Origin: Thermothielavioides terrestris NRRL 8126
Lineage: Eukaryota > Ascomycota > Sordariomycetes > Sordariales > Chaetomiaceae
Direction: 5' to 3'
Assembly: GCF_000226115.1 (NCBI RefSeq)
Contig: NC_016457.1
Span: 5,766,001 to 5,830,000 of the forward strand
Length of the DNA: 64,000 nucleotides
The notes beneath the pieces were generated by a model. It did not search any database, was not told where the DNA came from, and saw only the letters and a program-made list of their open reading frames with translations. How positions within the stretch are numbered: the first letter of the stretch is position 1; each line of letters opens with the position of its first letter. The translations under genes and the position numbers were made by a program. This document shows, piece after piece, positions 13,136-24,216 of this stretch.

Positions 13136-14745
13136 CTAAGCAACGGCAAATACTCTATAAAGGATTAAAGCTATATCCTTATACGCTAGTTACTCTTGTC
13201 TAACTAGGGTATACCGTTAGCCATTATTTCAGATCGCGACTGTAAGTTCATATTAGACCTCTAGACTAGTATATAGGAATACCAAGGTACAAAGCTGCTA
13301 ATAACAACTGTATACTATCTATAGGCAGATAGTCTAGTAGAGCATAAGAATTAGACTATAGAAATCGCTCTACGATTCTATACCTTCGAATTCCTAACCG
13401 GTAACTAGGTCGACATTATTCCTCTACTATAATAGAACCTAAATAGCGCCTATTCGGCTCCTATTCACTCAATACCTTACGAGCAGTTGTATAGCTTCAA
13501 GCTATAAAGCCTATTCGAAGTGCTTATAGCCGATCTAGGCGTGGCAACACTGGTAGACCTGCCTATATTGTAGGAAGATCTATGTCGCGAGGTACAACTA
13601 GCTATAGACTTCGCAATTATATAAGCTAAGCGTCGTTACGATAGTCGCCACCGTCAAGTCGAATTCGAAGTCGGAGACAAAGTTTATCTACACCTATATT
13701 ACAGCTACCACCTACCTAGCAACCTGCTTTGGAAATTGTTATAATAGCGCGCTAGGCCGTTTCCTATTAAGCGCTATATTAGCCGGCTTATATATAAACT
13801 CGATCTTCCGAACTATATAGGAATCCACCTAGTTATATCTATAGAGCACCTCTCGCCTATACCACTAGGAGAAGATCTATATAGGCGTATCGAGCTAGAG
13901 GTAGGCTTGGTTAAAGATTCCTAAGCCTCCGATTAGTCAGAAGATTATAAGTTTAGCGATAACTACGAAGTAGAGTATATTCTTAAGCACTTGGTTATAG
14001 ACACGAAGATCAAGTATTTGATCCAATAGAAGAATCTAGGCGTCTACTATAACGCTTAGAAATCGCTATACAATATATAGTATACTCCTAAGATTGTAGA
14101 AGAATACTGGAAGCGCCTAAGTATCGATCTACCCGTAGGCGCCATATAGAAGAAGGAAAATACTATAGCGCCCGCCAAGCGCCCTCGAGGTTGGCCTCGA
14201 AGGAACATAGAGGCCATAGACAAGACCGTAGACAAGGCCGCCAATAAGGCTATAGAGAAGACCGTAGGCGCCGTAGCACCCGCCAAGCATCTAGCACTAG
14301 CCCTTCGGAAGGACCTAGCAGCAGCTAGCCCATCGACGAAGACCTCTTTACAAGAAGTGCCTACTCTAGCGGCCTAGACTAAGCAGCCTTTAGCGCTATA
14401 GACCATAGTACCGCGACCCGGCACGCCTAAGGAGGAACCTACGTCGAAGGCCCCGGTTAAGTATATAACAGCGCCGTAGCTAGCCGCGCCATAGCCAGCA
14501 ACGCCTGAAATATAGGTGCCAGTTGAACATATTGCGGAGCCGCCTTCGCCAGCACTTTCGACCATTGTAGTGGCTAGTCCGGTTCCGAATATATAGCGTA
14601 GTATACACGCTCGTAAGGAGGATATTCAAGAGGAGTGAATTACCGAATCGGGAAGGAGGATCAGTTCGATGATCAACGTAGTGAGGGCACTGCCTATTTT
14701 TTCTTACGGCCCGGCACTTGATACCGGATACTACTATATATATAA
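13136..14745 (+). mobile_element. Ty3/gypsy chromovirus, right part (continuation of 3155-5578)
   Basis: The integrase frame interrupted at 5578 resumes here. A typical integrase word, GIPLAIISDRD, is at about 13208-13240. A chromodomain relic follows at about 13960-14115 (NYEVEYILKH ... IVEEYW). Behind it is an Ala/Pro/Lys-rich tail to about 14640 with repeated GACCGTAGGCGCCGTAGCACC-like units near 14230-14285. A purine tract GGGAAGGAGGA at 14650-14660 may be the polypurine tract. A short remainder to about 14745 may be a truncated 3' LTR; no second LTR copy is present to confirm it. Confidence 0.8.
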
Positions 14746-15239
14746 ATAGATGATAACCCCTTCTAGGTTAGGCTCTGGGTTAGGGTTGCTCCATACAGGG
14801 TTAGCCCTGCATAGCCCATGCGCCCCACACACTGCCAAGATGTCTTGGCAGTGGAGGGAGCCTCCCTACTTTGAATCCATCATCACACTTACCATCAATC
14901 TTCCTGCATACTGCATTTTACGTGCCACCGCATCAGGACGACCCGTCCCGTTGAGACCCTACTTCTTTCATTCAGCGTTCCCAACCCCAGCCAGCAGTCA
15001 AACGCAACAGGAATTCATCGTAAGACGCTCTACAGACATTTTGCTTCAACGATGTGTACATGCACTAGCGCCTATCCGCCGAGCTCACTGCTGTCATTCC
15101 CACCAGTTCGCCAGGCAGCGCATTGGCACTTGGGGAGCAACGGCAACATCAGAAATTGGCAAATCAGCCACTTGGGCTTCTACATCTAACGGACGACCGG
15201 GTCTAGGACACCATCTATGATCCATGCGTCTGCTTTTCT
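14746..15239. other. Boundary zone between RIP block and gene island
   Basis: Composition changes abruptly from TA-rich to GC-balanced near 14745. Just inside, at about 14765-14790, two telomere-like words (GGGTTAGGGTT and a variant) occur. The rest is the 3' flank of the minus-strand transporter. A 156-codon plus-strand open stretch (14750-15220) shows no family features and is not called. Confidence 0.5.
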
Positions 15240-17006
15240 CTACGCTGCCCTGGACTCATCCAACCCTGCCTCGCCGCTGCCGGACCCCTCGCCGGACGCG
15301 TCCTTGTCCGGCACGACAACCCCCTGCCGGTGGGCCACGTGCCGGCGGTGCTCCTCCGTCTTCTCGTAGTCGACCAGCACCTCGCCGTGCTTGCCGAACC
15401 AGCGCGGCTCGACGCGGGCCTGGTGCACGACGGCGAAGACGCCGCGCCAGCCGGCCGAGACCTTGTGGAAGATGGTGTCCATCTCCTCGAGCGAGCGGTA
15501 GGCCGTTTCCGGGTAGAAGAAGTAGACGCAGGGCACCATGGAGGCGTTGATGGCGGCGAAGATGATGTAGGTGCGGTAGCCGATGTTGTTGAACGCGACG
15601 GGCGTGATCATGACGACGAGGAAGTTGAAGATCCAGTTGGCGCTGGTCGAGAGCGCGTTGGCCGGCGCGCGGATGCGCAGCGGCACGATCTCGGCCGGGT
15701 ACAGCCAGGTCATGCCGAGCCAGCCGACGGCGAAGAAGGTGTTGAAGACGAAGAGGAAGACGATGCCGGCGATCTGGAAGCCCGTGGCGTCGGTGCGCGA
15801 GTTGACGCCCGCCAGGATCGCCATCGTCGCCGCCTGCCCGACCGCACCGAACAGCATCAGCTTGCGCCGCCCGACCCGCTCGACCAGGAACACGGCCGGC
15901 CACGAGGCCAGGAAGTACTCGGTCCCGTTGAGCGCGGCGAGCAGGCGCGAGAGGAAGTCGGACATGCCGAGCCCGTGGTAGATGACGGCGGCGTAGTACG
16001 TGATGAGATTGATGCCCGAGATCTGCTGGAACACCTGGTTGAAGTAGGCCAGCAGCGTCCGGTGCAGGTTGCGGTTCTCGTCCATGGTGAAGAGGTCCGC
16101 GAAGGTGCCCTTGGCCATCTCCTCGACGGTCTCCTTGATGGCCAGGAACTCGTTCTCGACCGCGCGGTCCGCCACGTCGGTGTCGGCGAGCGCGGCGATG
16201 ACCTCCCTGGCCTCGTCCTCGCGGCCCTTGAGGATCAGCCAGCGCGGGGACTCGGGGAGGAAGGGGATGAAGACGAGGATGATGATGCAGAAGAAGATCT
16301 GGAAGGCGAGCGGGAAGCGCCAGGCGACGGAGCCGGGTGCGAACGAGAGACCCAGATCGATCCAGTAGCTGATCATGATGCCGCAGGTTATGAGGGCGCC
16401 TTCGATCATGACCATCTTGCCGCGCTTGTGCGCCTTGGACGTCTCGGACTGCCATGTGGGGACCTGTCCGGGTCAGCCGCTCCATAAGCGTCTGGAACCG
16501 CTGGCAACTGCTAGGGCACATACCGTTGACGTGTTGCCGCCGTTGCCGAGGCCGGTGATGATCCTCCCTATGATGAACTGTTCCAGAGTGGTCGAGCTCG
16601 ACTGCAGAATGGCGCCGATCACCATGATGGACGTGCCCAGCATGATCACTCGCTTGCGGCCGAGGGGATTCCCGATGAAAATGGTGATCAGGGCGCCGAG
16701 GAAGCATCCCAGGTTGTACGAAGCGACCGCAATGCCTTGGTAGGTTGACCGGGTGGACGACTCGTCTGGCGTGAGACCCTGGGCATTGGGGTTGATCATG
16801 GGGAAGGCATCGAGGAAGATGCTGAGAGTAAGGATGCCGCCCATGACACCCTGGTCTGTAAGGAAAATTCACGTTAGCGACACAGAGCGTAAAGATGATT
16901 CTAGTCAGTGCGTCTTACCATAGCCGAACAGGAGAAAATCACATCCTGCGATGGTGCCCACGGCGAGGTTGAGGGCCTGGCCCCGCAGTCCGAGGTACTT
17001 CTTCAT
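15240..17006 (-). CDS. MFS sugar transporter (sugar porter family)
   Basis: Predicted 547-aa plasma-membrane sugar porter in three exons: 17006-16919, 16855-16524 and 16463-15240. Introns are 63 and 60 nt with GT..AG ends, and frames join cleanly. Sugar-porter signatures are all present: GYDQGVMGG at residues 28-36, GRKR in the loop after TM2 (about 95-98), RIITGLGNG (127-135), PESPRW (210-215), QQISGIN (286-292), GRRK (339-342) and PETAYRSLEEMD (458-469, the PETxGRSLEE box with Tyr for Gly). Length and 12-helix layout fit the family. The nearest functional groups are hexose/STL1-like porters, but the substrate cannot be read from sequence. A charged hydrophilic tail of about 70 residues faces the cytoplasm. 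The gene is divergent from the terpene synthase, 2.9 kb away. Confidence 0.93.
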
Positions 17007-19867
17007 GATTGTCCTTCAGGAACCCGGAATGGGGGAACCAAGGAGCGAACGGGCTCTGGAGGGACATGCAAAAAGAGTGGACATGCAGCATTGAGACCCG
17101 GAGTCAACGCGGGTTTATATCCGGGTCCTTCTTGCAGCCGGCCAGTCAGCCGGTTCCTCCCCCGCCTTGGTCACACTCAGGCTCGCGGCCGGGGATTACC
17201 GCTGTATTCCGCAGTGTCGTGCTACACTACATGCTGTGGATGCAGTCGGACCGCGGTCTCGGATGCTTTGTGGGGCTGTCTCGTGGTGAACGAGCCATTG
17301 GATGGATTCCGGATTTGCTGACTGGCTCGGACGGAGGAGGGGGAAGGAGGAAAATCAGGGTCCGGGATGGAGAACGTATGGAGAAAGCTGAGCGCCGATC
17401 ACCCCGCAGAATTTTGCTCCCGGTACTACATAAGCACACCGTAACTACCGTTCCCAACGGACCGGAGAAAGTTGCCTGGGCCGGCAGCGCCGAGCCGACC
17501 AGACGCCGTCAGAGGGGTCCACGACCCCTGGACGTCGGAGCGAGGTGGAGTCTTATGACGAAAGCTCAGAGATCAGCGCCTCAACTTCCCCACACGCACC
17601 ACCGTCACGCTCGTTGTCATTCTGGCTTTTACCTGATCGGGCATCCCGAAGTTGTTGGAAGGGCCTACGGCAGTTCATCTGAAATGGTGGTGTCAAAGAT
17701 GCGTTTGGCGTCCTTAGAGAACATGTCGGGTTGGAGTACGAAAACAGGGGGCCTCCTGGGCCAGGAGGGTATGGCTAATGGTGTAGAAAACCTTTGATTC
17801 CTCGGAACCAAGGAGAGATTGGATGTCTGAATCAGTGGACCATTGTCACTCGGCTTCAGAGGGATATTGTGGGCTTCAGTGATTCTAGTCTTACGCGACT
17901 TGCTAAAAAACTGGCTCCCAATGCTGTGACGACGAGGTCCGACAATGGTTCTTCGTTGCAGCTTTCATTAGCCGGCCGTTCCCCTCATACGGGCATGGGA
18001 AAGGTGGCAGCGCCTTGGCCTGGGATTGCCGGTAATTTGTAATCAGGCGTTGGTCCAAGTGGTCTCGCTGAGTAGGACTATGTTTTTCTGCCTTGCCAAT
18101 TCCAGATGCAACTCACTTACACATATTGGTTCGAGAACTCAACATAAGGCTGCTCAGCCTCTCCATTTTTGCGACCCATAACCACTCATACCCCTCTCGA
18201 ACACCATGCCCTAGACCTGAGAAATCGTGGCCACGTGGATGTTCCTGGTCAACAGCGTTGCGACGAGGCGCCAGCACCTCGAAAGCAGTCCCTGCCGCCA
18301 GAAATTGTGTCTGCGCGTAGCCGTGCGACAGCATGGGCTGAGTGATGACGGCCAGGCCGAACCACGGGCAGTGCTCATCAGAAAGCTGCTTGCAAGTTTG
18401 GCCGAGGTGACAGGACTCTAAGTAGATGGAAAGAATCAGAGGGAAGGAGGCGGAAAGCGGGAGGCGAACAGAAAGTAAAGAGGAATTGACTTTCTTCGTT
18501 GTATTCCCAAAGCACTCCGGGCTGCTCTCTGATCATGGTTCTTGGGTGAGCTAGTTGATGGATGATGGCTCCATCCTGGTTCTTCGATCAAACAGCGCCT
18601 TAATTGAGAAAGCGGACATTCAGGACACACGTATTCGGTGAGGCCCTTTTGTCCCCTCGCTGGCGGCTGCAAACACAGCTTGCAACAGGTCATTGGAACA
18701 GGCCACCCAAGGAAGTTCTCTAGCGCAGTATCTCTAACTTCCCGCTGGCTGCCGACTGGACCGTTCTGCCATCCTCCGACATCTTTTCCGCACAAGATTT
18801 GCAAGAACCATACCATCTGCTCCATTGCCAGGCAGCTGAATGTCGGACCGTCAGAATTAACAGTCGAGAAAACAACAAAGCGGGTCGTTACATCTTTGCG
18901 TTGCTCCGTCATGCACTGTCCGGGTCGGACCTGTCGGACGGCTGGCAACCATCGCGGGAAGCAGTCGGCCGCGCAGTGTTTGCTGGTAGTGACCGACCAC
19001 GATTGCTGACGATGGCGGGGTACTGGAGACAATGAAGTTTCGAAGGAAGTTTGTGCCCCCCCCCCCCCCCCCCAAACCCAGGGTAGGACAGGATATACTA
19101 TTTTGAGGACAGCATTCTCTGGTTCTCTGCAAGTTCAGCTCGTGAGTACGCTCCGCGATTACCGGCTGTGAGAACGATCGTGGACTGAGTGTGCCACAAG
19201 CTGAGCACCACGCCCAACTCGCTAATGCAGACCGCTGTGTTGTCGGTGCGCCACGCGCAATGCAACCTGCAAGGGCAAGACCTCGACAGCCATTCTTTTC
19301 TTTCGACCACTTGCCTGGGTGGAGCTGCATGGCGCCACTGCGCGAGTCTGGACGGACATTGGTGCACCCGGGCAGGAGTGACTCGCGCTGTGCTGCTCAA
19401 CTCTGACTGGAAAGAGAGGAGTGGGTGGTGAACCGGGGTGGTGGCTGGTCTGTCGCTCTCGTGTTCCATCTGACGAACTGAGGCTGAGGTATGGAGCACA
19501 AACTCAGGAGGTACCTGCAGGTAAGGTGCATCTTCCTCTCTGTCTGCATGGCCAAACCCCCCGATTCTGGTCTTGCAGCGAGGAATTTCTTCCTCTCGCT
19601 TCAACACTCACTTCCGCCCACCCATCCGGCCCTCCCTCCTCGGTAATGATTGCATCCTTCGGCCGCCAATCTGTAGCCTGGCCCCGAGTTCTACGCAGCC
19701 TCTTATCCAACTATTATTATTAGGCCTACGCCACAGATCAAATAATCACTCTTTGACCCGGCCATCGCACCTCAGCGAACTTCCCCTCCTTAAGGTAATA
19801 CTGCCGTGGCGGGTGGCGTTGCCTGCAACTGCTTGTGACCTCCCTGCGTCCTCGGGATCCCGCAGTG
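17007..19867. other. Divergent intergenic region between transporter and terpene synthase
   Basis: About 2.9 kb shared upstream region. It holds an 18-nt poly(C) run (19056-19073). Several open stretches of 100-260 codons exist on both strands (for example 17009-17797 plus and 18436-19032 minus). They lack family motifs, overlap one another and show low-complexity translation, so I call none. Both neighbouring promoters must lie here. Confidence 0.5.
19056..19073 (+). repeat. Poly(C) homopolymer, 18 nt
   Basis: An uninterrupted run of 18 C residues in the upstream region of the terpene synthase, about 0.8 kb before its start codon. Such runs are length-unstable and the count may be affected by sequencing. 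Confidence 0.9.
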
Positions 19868-22342
19868 ATGGAGTCCAACAACTCTGTCCTCGCCGACCCG
19901 TCCACGTACCCGGCCGACCTGGCCGGCTTGTGTCCCAAGCTCCCCGTCCGCGTGAGCCGCAACCCGGAACTCGCCGACCGGGGCGCCCTCCGCGCCCAAA
20001 GCGACTGGAAGAGCCTCTTTGGCTCCCTTCCCCGGGGCTTCGCCGGCACCATGGGCCCAGAGCACAACCTCATCGCCACTTGCCTGCCCGAGGCCCTCCC
20101 GGACCGTATCGAGCTCGTCACCTACGCCTGCGAAATCGCGCTGCTAGCCTACGACGCCATCGAGGGCGCCGAGGACCCTATGGCCGCTGCTGCGCCGTTC
20201 GTGGCGGACCTCCTTCAAGCAAGCCAGTTCTCCACGGAGCATCCCGGCGAGGTTGAGCCCCATCACTCCCCGGCGGGTGGGCTCCTTGCGCAGGTTTGCA
20301 GAGCCATCGTCACAATCGATCCGAGGGCGGGCAGAGATGCGTTGCGCTGGGTGGCAAAGTGGACGGCTACCTTTATGACCCTCCCGAAACACCGTGAGTT
20401 CCGCGACTTGGAGCACTATCTCGAACACAGGCGTGTCGACGTCAGTTCCGAGTATGTGTCTGCGTCTCCTATCAACCAGTCACATAGCTGCGTCTCTGCT
20501 CTCCTGGCCCTGACCAAGTTCCCCGTAGCGCTTTCTTGGGCATGGCCGTGTTGAGCATGGGCCTGAACATCCCCGAAGAACAACAGCAGGCATGTCTCGA
20601 GCTTTCTGAGCCCTTATGGCGCCAGCTCTCGCTTGCCAAGGACTATGTTTCGTGGGAGCGAGAGTTCATGGCGGCAAGTGCTCACGACGACATGGTTGTG
20701 AACAATGCCGTCTGGGTCCTGATGAAGCAACACGCCATGACCTGTGAGGAAGCACAGGCCGTGTGCCGCGAGCGTGCTAACCGGTACGCTGCAGAATACC
20801 TGCAGGTTCTCGAGACGGTGGATGCCAGGGACGATCTCTGTGCGGACGCCAAATCCCTGCTCCACACGTTGCAGCTCGCGATGAGCGGGAACGTCGTCTG
20901 GTGTCTCCAGTCTCCCCGGTATAACCCCGCCCGGTGGCTGAGCACGGCGCAACTTGAGATAGCCAAAGCCGTTGGAGCGGAAGAGGCGCATTCATGGAGT
21001 CGTGCGAACCCACTGGCCGTGAACGGGGACATCAAGAATGCGAACGGTAGGGCACACGGACTTTCCGTCAATGGCGTCAGCCATCGCGCCGTCCCAGTCG
21101 CAGTCGCAGTAGTGCGAGACGTCCCGGCTCTGAGCACCGAGGTTTGACATGATATCCGTCAATGACACGGCAGGGAGTCCGTGCCGGCAGCTGACCCCTG
21201 CACACAGGTTCTCGAGGCACCCTCGCGCTACGTCGACACGATGCCCTCCAAGGGCTTCCGGGACAGGCTTATCGACGCCTTGAACCTCTCGTTCAGAGTG
21301 CCGCCTGAGGAGGTAGCCACGATCAAGAAGCTTGTGAACCTTCTGCACGGCGCCTCCCTGATGCTCGACGACATCCAAGACGGTTCTGCCTTCCGCCGCG
21401 GGAGGCCCGCCACGCACCTCGTCTTTGGCCAGGGGCTGACCATCAACTCTGCCGCGCACTGCTTTCTCGACGCACTGCGCGAGGTGATGAATCTAAAAAG
21501 CGAGCTATGCATGGATTATTTTTGTGGTGGGTAGCGGCGAAGCCTGCTCCCTTTCCCGCCCCTTGACTCCAGGAACGCGTGTGCTGAGGACGAGACGCCC
21601 AGAGGGCGTCCGAGAGTTGTACATCGCGCAGAGCCACGACTTGACGTGGACAGCGAATCTCCGCTGCCCCACGGAAGACGAATACTTGGCCATGGTCGAC
21701 GGCAGTAAGTCGAACAAACCCCTCGTTGCTCTGGCGGCTGCCCTTCTACCCATTTACAATCCATCTAACCGTCACTGCCAGAAACTGGTGGACTCTTCCA
21801 GATGTCTGCTAAGCTGCTGGACGCCAAATCGGTCTCGCCCGAGAGACCCGACTTGACACTTCTCACGCGCCTCATGAGACTTTTCGACCGGCTCATCCAG
21901 ATCCGAGAAGATTACATGAATCTTACCTCGACAGAGGTACGTAACTCGGAGCCCACTGGCAGGCGCGCTTCGTGGCCTAACCGAGGCGAACCCAACTCAA
22001 TATGCCAAACAGAAGGGTTTCAGCGAAGACCTCGATGAGAGAATATACTCGCTGCCACTGATCCATGCGCTGGGGCGTTGCCAGGACGACCGTGCCCCTG
22101 AGATTTGTGGTGCTCACGACGCGACGCTCCTCCGCAGCATGCTGTCGCAACGGCGCGCCGTCGGCGAGATGACGCTGGAGCAGAAGAAAGTGTTGCTGCA
22201 GCACCTGAAGGACCGGGGCAGCCTTGAGTACACCCGCGACGCGATGGCCGTCTTGATGGCGGAGATTAGGAGCTTGTCGTCACAGATGGGCTTGCTGGAG
22301 AATGCGAAGTGGACGGCGCTGTTGGAGGCTGTGGCGGTCTGA
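19868..22342 (+). CDS. Fused terpene synthase: N-terminal class I terpene cyclase plus C-terminal polyprenyl diphosphate synthase
   Basis: Six exons (19868-20451, 20529-21141, 21208-21526, 21603-21704, 21782-21936, 22013-22342) give 700 aa, the usual size of fusicoccadiene/ophiobolin-type fungal chimeras. The C-terminal half should condense IPP with DMAPP into GGPP or GFPP; the N-terminal half should cyclise it. Cyclase half (about 1-335): YDAIE (95-99) where DDxxD/E is expected, KDYVSWERE (232-240) where the NSE triad has Asn first, and GNVVW..SPRY (316-326) conserved. A linker (about 345-399) separates the halves. Prenyltransferase half (400-700): DDIQD (453-457), GQ-like AQSHDLTWT (514-522), KTGGLF (540-545) and REDYMN (581-586), where RDDxxN/D is usual. 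Intron 2 (21142-21207) has a weak GTTTGA donor but is needed to join the halves; unspliced, the frame stops at 21145-21147. Exon 3/4 boundaries were chosen to restore the conserved spacing. Product unknown. Confidence 0.88.
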
Positions 22343-24216
22343 TGGGTGAGGGGGTGTTGTTCGCAAAGGAAGAAGAAGGAAGAAAATACGAGGAAACTAA
22401 GGAGCATGGATATCACGGGCATTTCTCCCTCAATACAGAATCAAGAAAAATTACTGCGTTGCCAGGGGGATGACGATTTTCTCTTGAGAATTGATAGTTT
22501 GGGCGGAATCAAGGCTGGCAACCGGGCGTATGATTTGAATCGCATTCTTGTTGTCCACTTGACCAGCATACTGGAGATTCATCATGCTTTGTTCCATCGA
22601 GACCTCGAGTTTTTCGCTATATCAGTCTCAACTCATTATCGGACCGTCCCTTTGAATGATGGGTGAACTCTGTGTGTGACGAGCCTGATGCCACATCCAC
22701 TGCCGAATGGTTCTCGAGTCCCTTCTACATAATTAGTGAACGAGAAAGCGAGTCGGAACCTGAGTTGCCTGTTGGTCGTCTGTCAAACATACGATTCGTT
22801 GGCTGGCTTGACCGAAGTGGTGGGCAGGTCGACAGGGGTAACTACCGACTTGGCCGTGTCTGAGTACTCCATGCATGATGCGTCTGAGTAAGTGCCGTGA
22901 GGAGCGCTACTTGCGTCCCATGTGCTGCTGGACTCGCATTGATTTTATCGAGCTGTAGTGTGTCGATGTCTTCCTGCAACTGTGTAAAGCCGCCGGATGG
23001 CTCTGCATTGCTCTCTTTCTAGCTCGACCTATTTCACCACTAAGTCAGCTTGTCAAGACCCACGGCGCGGCTCCGGTCGGCCTGGGCAAAGCTTAACTCG
23101 CACTTCCTCGAGCGGCTGACGGAAGGTGGGCAAGAACGAGATGCCGCCGCCGACGAGCTGGAATTAAGCCGAGGGATGCAATTACGGCAGCAGGGCTGAT
23201 TCGACGGACGCTTTTATACCCGCCTGCCCCACCACGGCATGTAGTTGGGTGTAACGCCACCTTTGTCGATGGTTTAACCCGCCGGAGGCGTGTTCAGAAA
23301 CCTTATTAACTAGTCACGCTCGCTTGCTGTCCCATCGAGGAAGTGTCCCGGCAAAGGGGGAGCTCGCTCTCGGCCGGGAACTCTCGGTCTCTCTTTGATA
23401 TGATAGCAGACAGTCACTTCGCGTTTACGGGCGCGAGAGGGAGCTGGAGGGAACTGTGAGTGCTCTTGTTGCGTGTTGCGTGCCTGGCAGATGCGCGGTA
23501 GCTCCCGCCTGGGCGCCCTGGGCGCGGCGCGGCGGCAGATCTCCTGCCACGACGCCACCAAGCACCTTGCCCCTTGGCCCTGCCTTATTTGATGCCGGCT
23601 AAAAATCCCCCCAACCCACCCGGGTCATTCCCTCTACCCTGGACGAGCAAGACGCCAAGAACCTGTAACTGCTAGTCTGTACTAAAGGGCGGTGCCGGCC
23701 CTGCCGAAGGCCAGCGTTGTAAGTGGTCAAGGAACCGAAAGCCATATGGATGGCCGCCGACAACTTGGTCCCTGTCGGACCGACCTGCAATGTCCCCGTG
23801 GCGGGCAATATGCCGCATATTGACCAGCTTCGTGGGATTGGCCTCGGGGCAATATGGGGAACAATCTGGATGGGGCAAAGGAGAAATCCAGCAGCAACTC
23901 ATGCGGCCGGGCCATGCTCGATCCCATCCGCTGGCACTGGCTCCAAGCAACCGGACACGCAAACAGGTTGCGTCTCTACTTGCCCCGGACTCTCAGGCGG
24001 CTAGTAGAGATTGAGATATATATCATATACGCTTCCCCAGCCCCCGCGGCTCCCCTGTCCCCCTTGCGACGCCTCTCTTTCTCACGGGGTCGTTCACAGT
24101 CCGTGCAACTCAGCGTCCCACCGTCCCGGGGTTGCGGGTTACCCTCTGAGCTCGGCGCGTCCAGTCCGTCCACTTCCACTTGTGCATCCCAGCGTTCCGC
24201 CCAAGCCCTAGCAAAG
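22343..24216. other. Intergenic region, terpene synthase to second transporter
   Basis: 1.9 kb of GC-balanced sequence between two plus-strand genes: 3' flank of the terpene synthase and promoter of the transporter. No conserved coding sequence is recognised; short open stretches show no motifs. A pyrimidine-rich stretch at about 24040-24110 precedes the transporter start, as is common in fungal promoters. Confidence 0.5.

Noticed and set aside
15256..16872. 538-codon minus frame and 385-codon plus frame (15330-16487) overlapping the first transporter
   Set aside because: Shadow frames of a GC-rich coding region; Arg/His/Pro-rich translation with no motifs, while the third frame gives a clear MFS protein.
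17009..17797. 262-codon plus frame upstream of the first transporter
   Set aside because: No ATG at its nominal start, no family motif, and promoter position; probably chance.
18436..19032. 198-codon minus frame with several Cys pairs
   Set aside because: The Cys spacing fits no zinc-binding family I know; overlapping frames of similar length exist on both strands.
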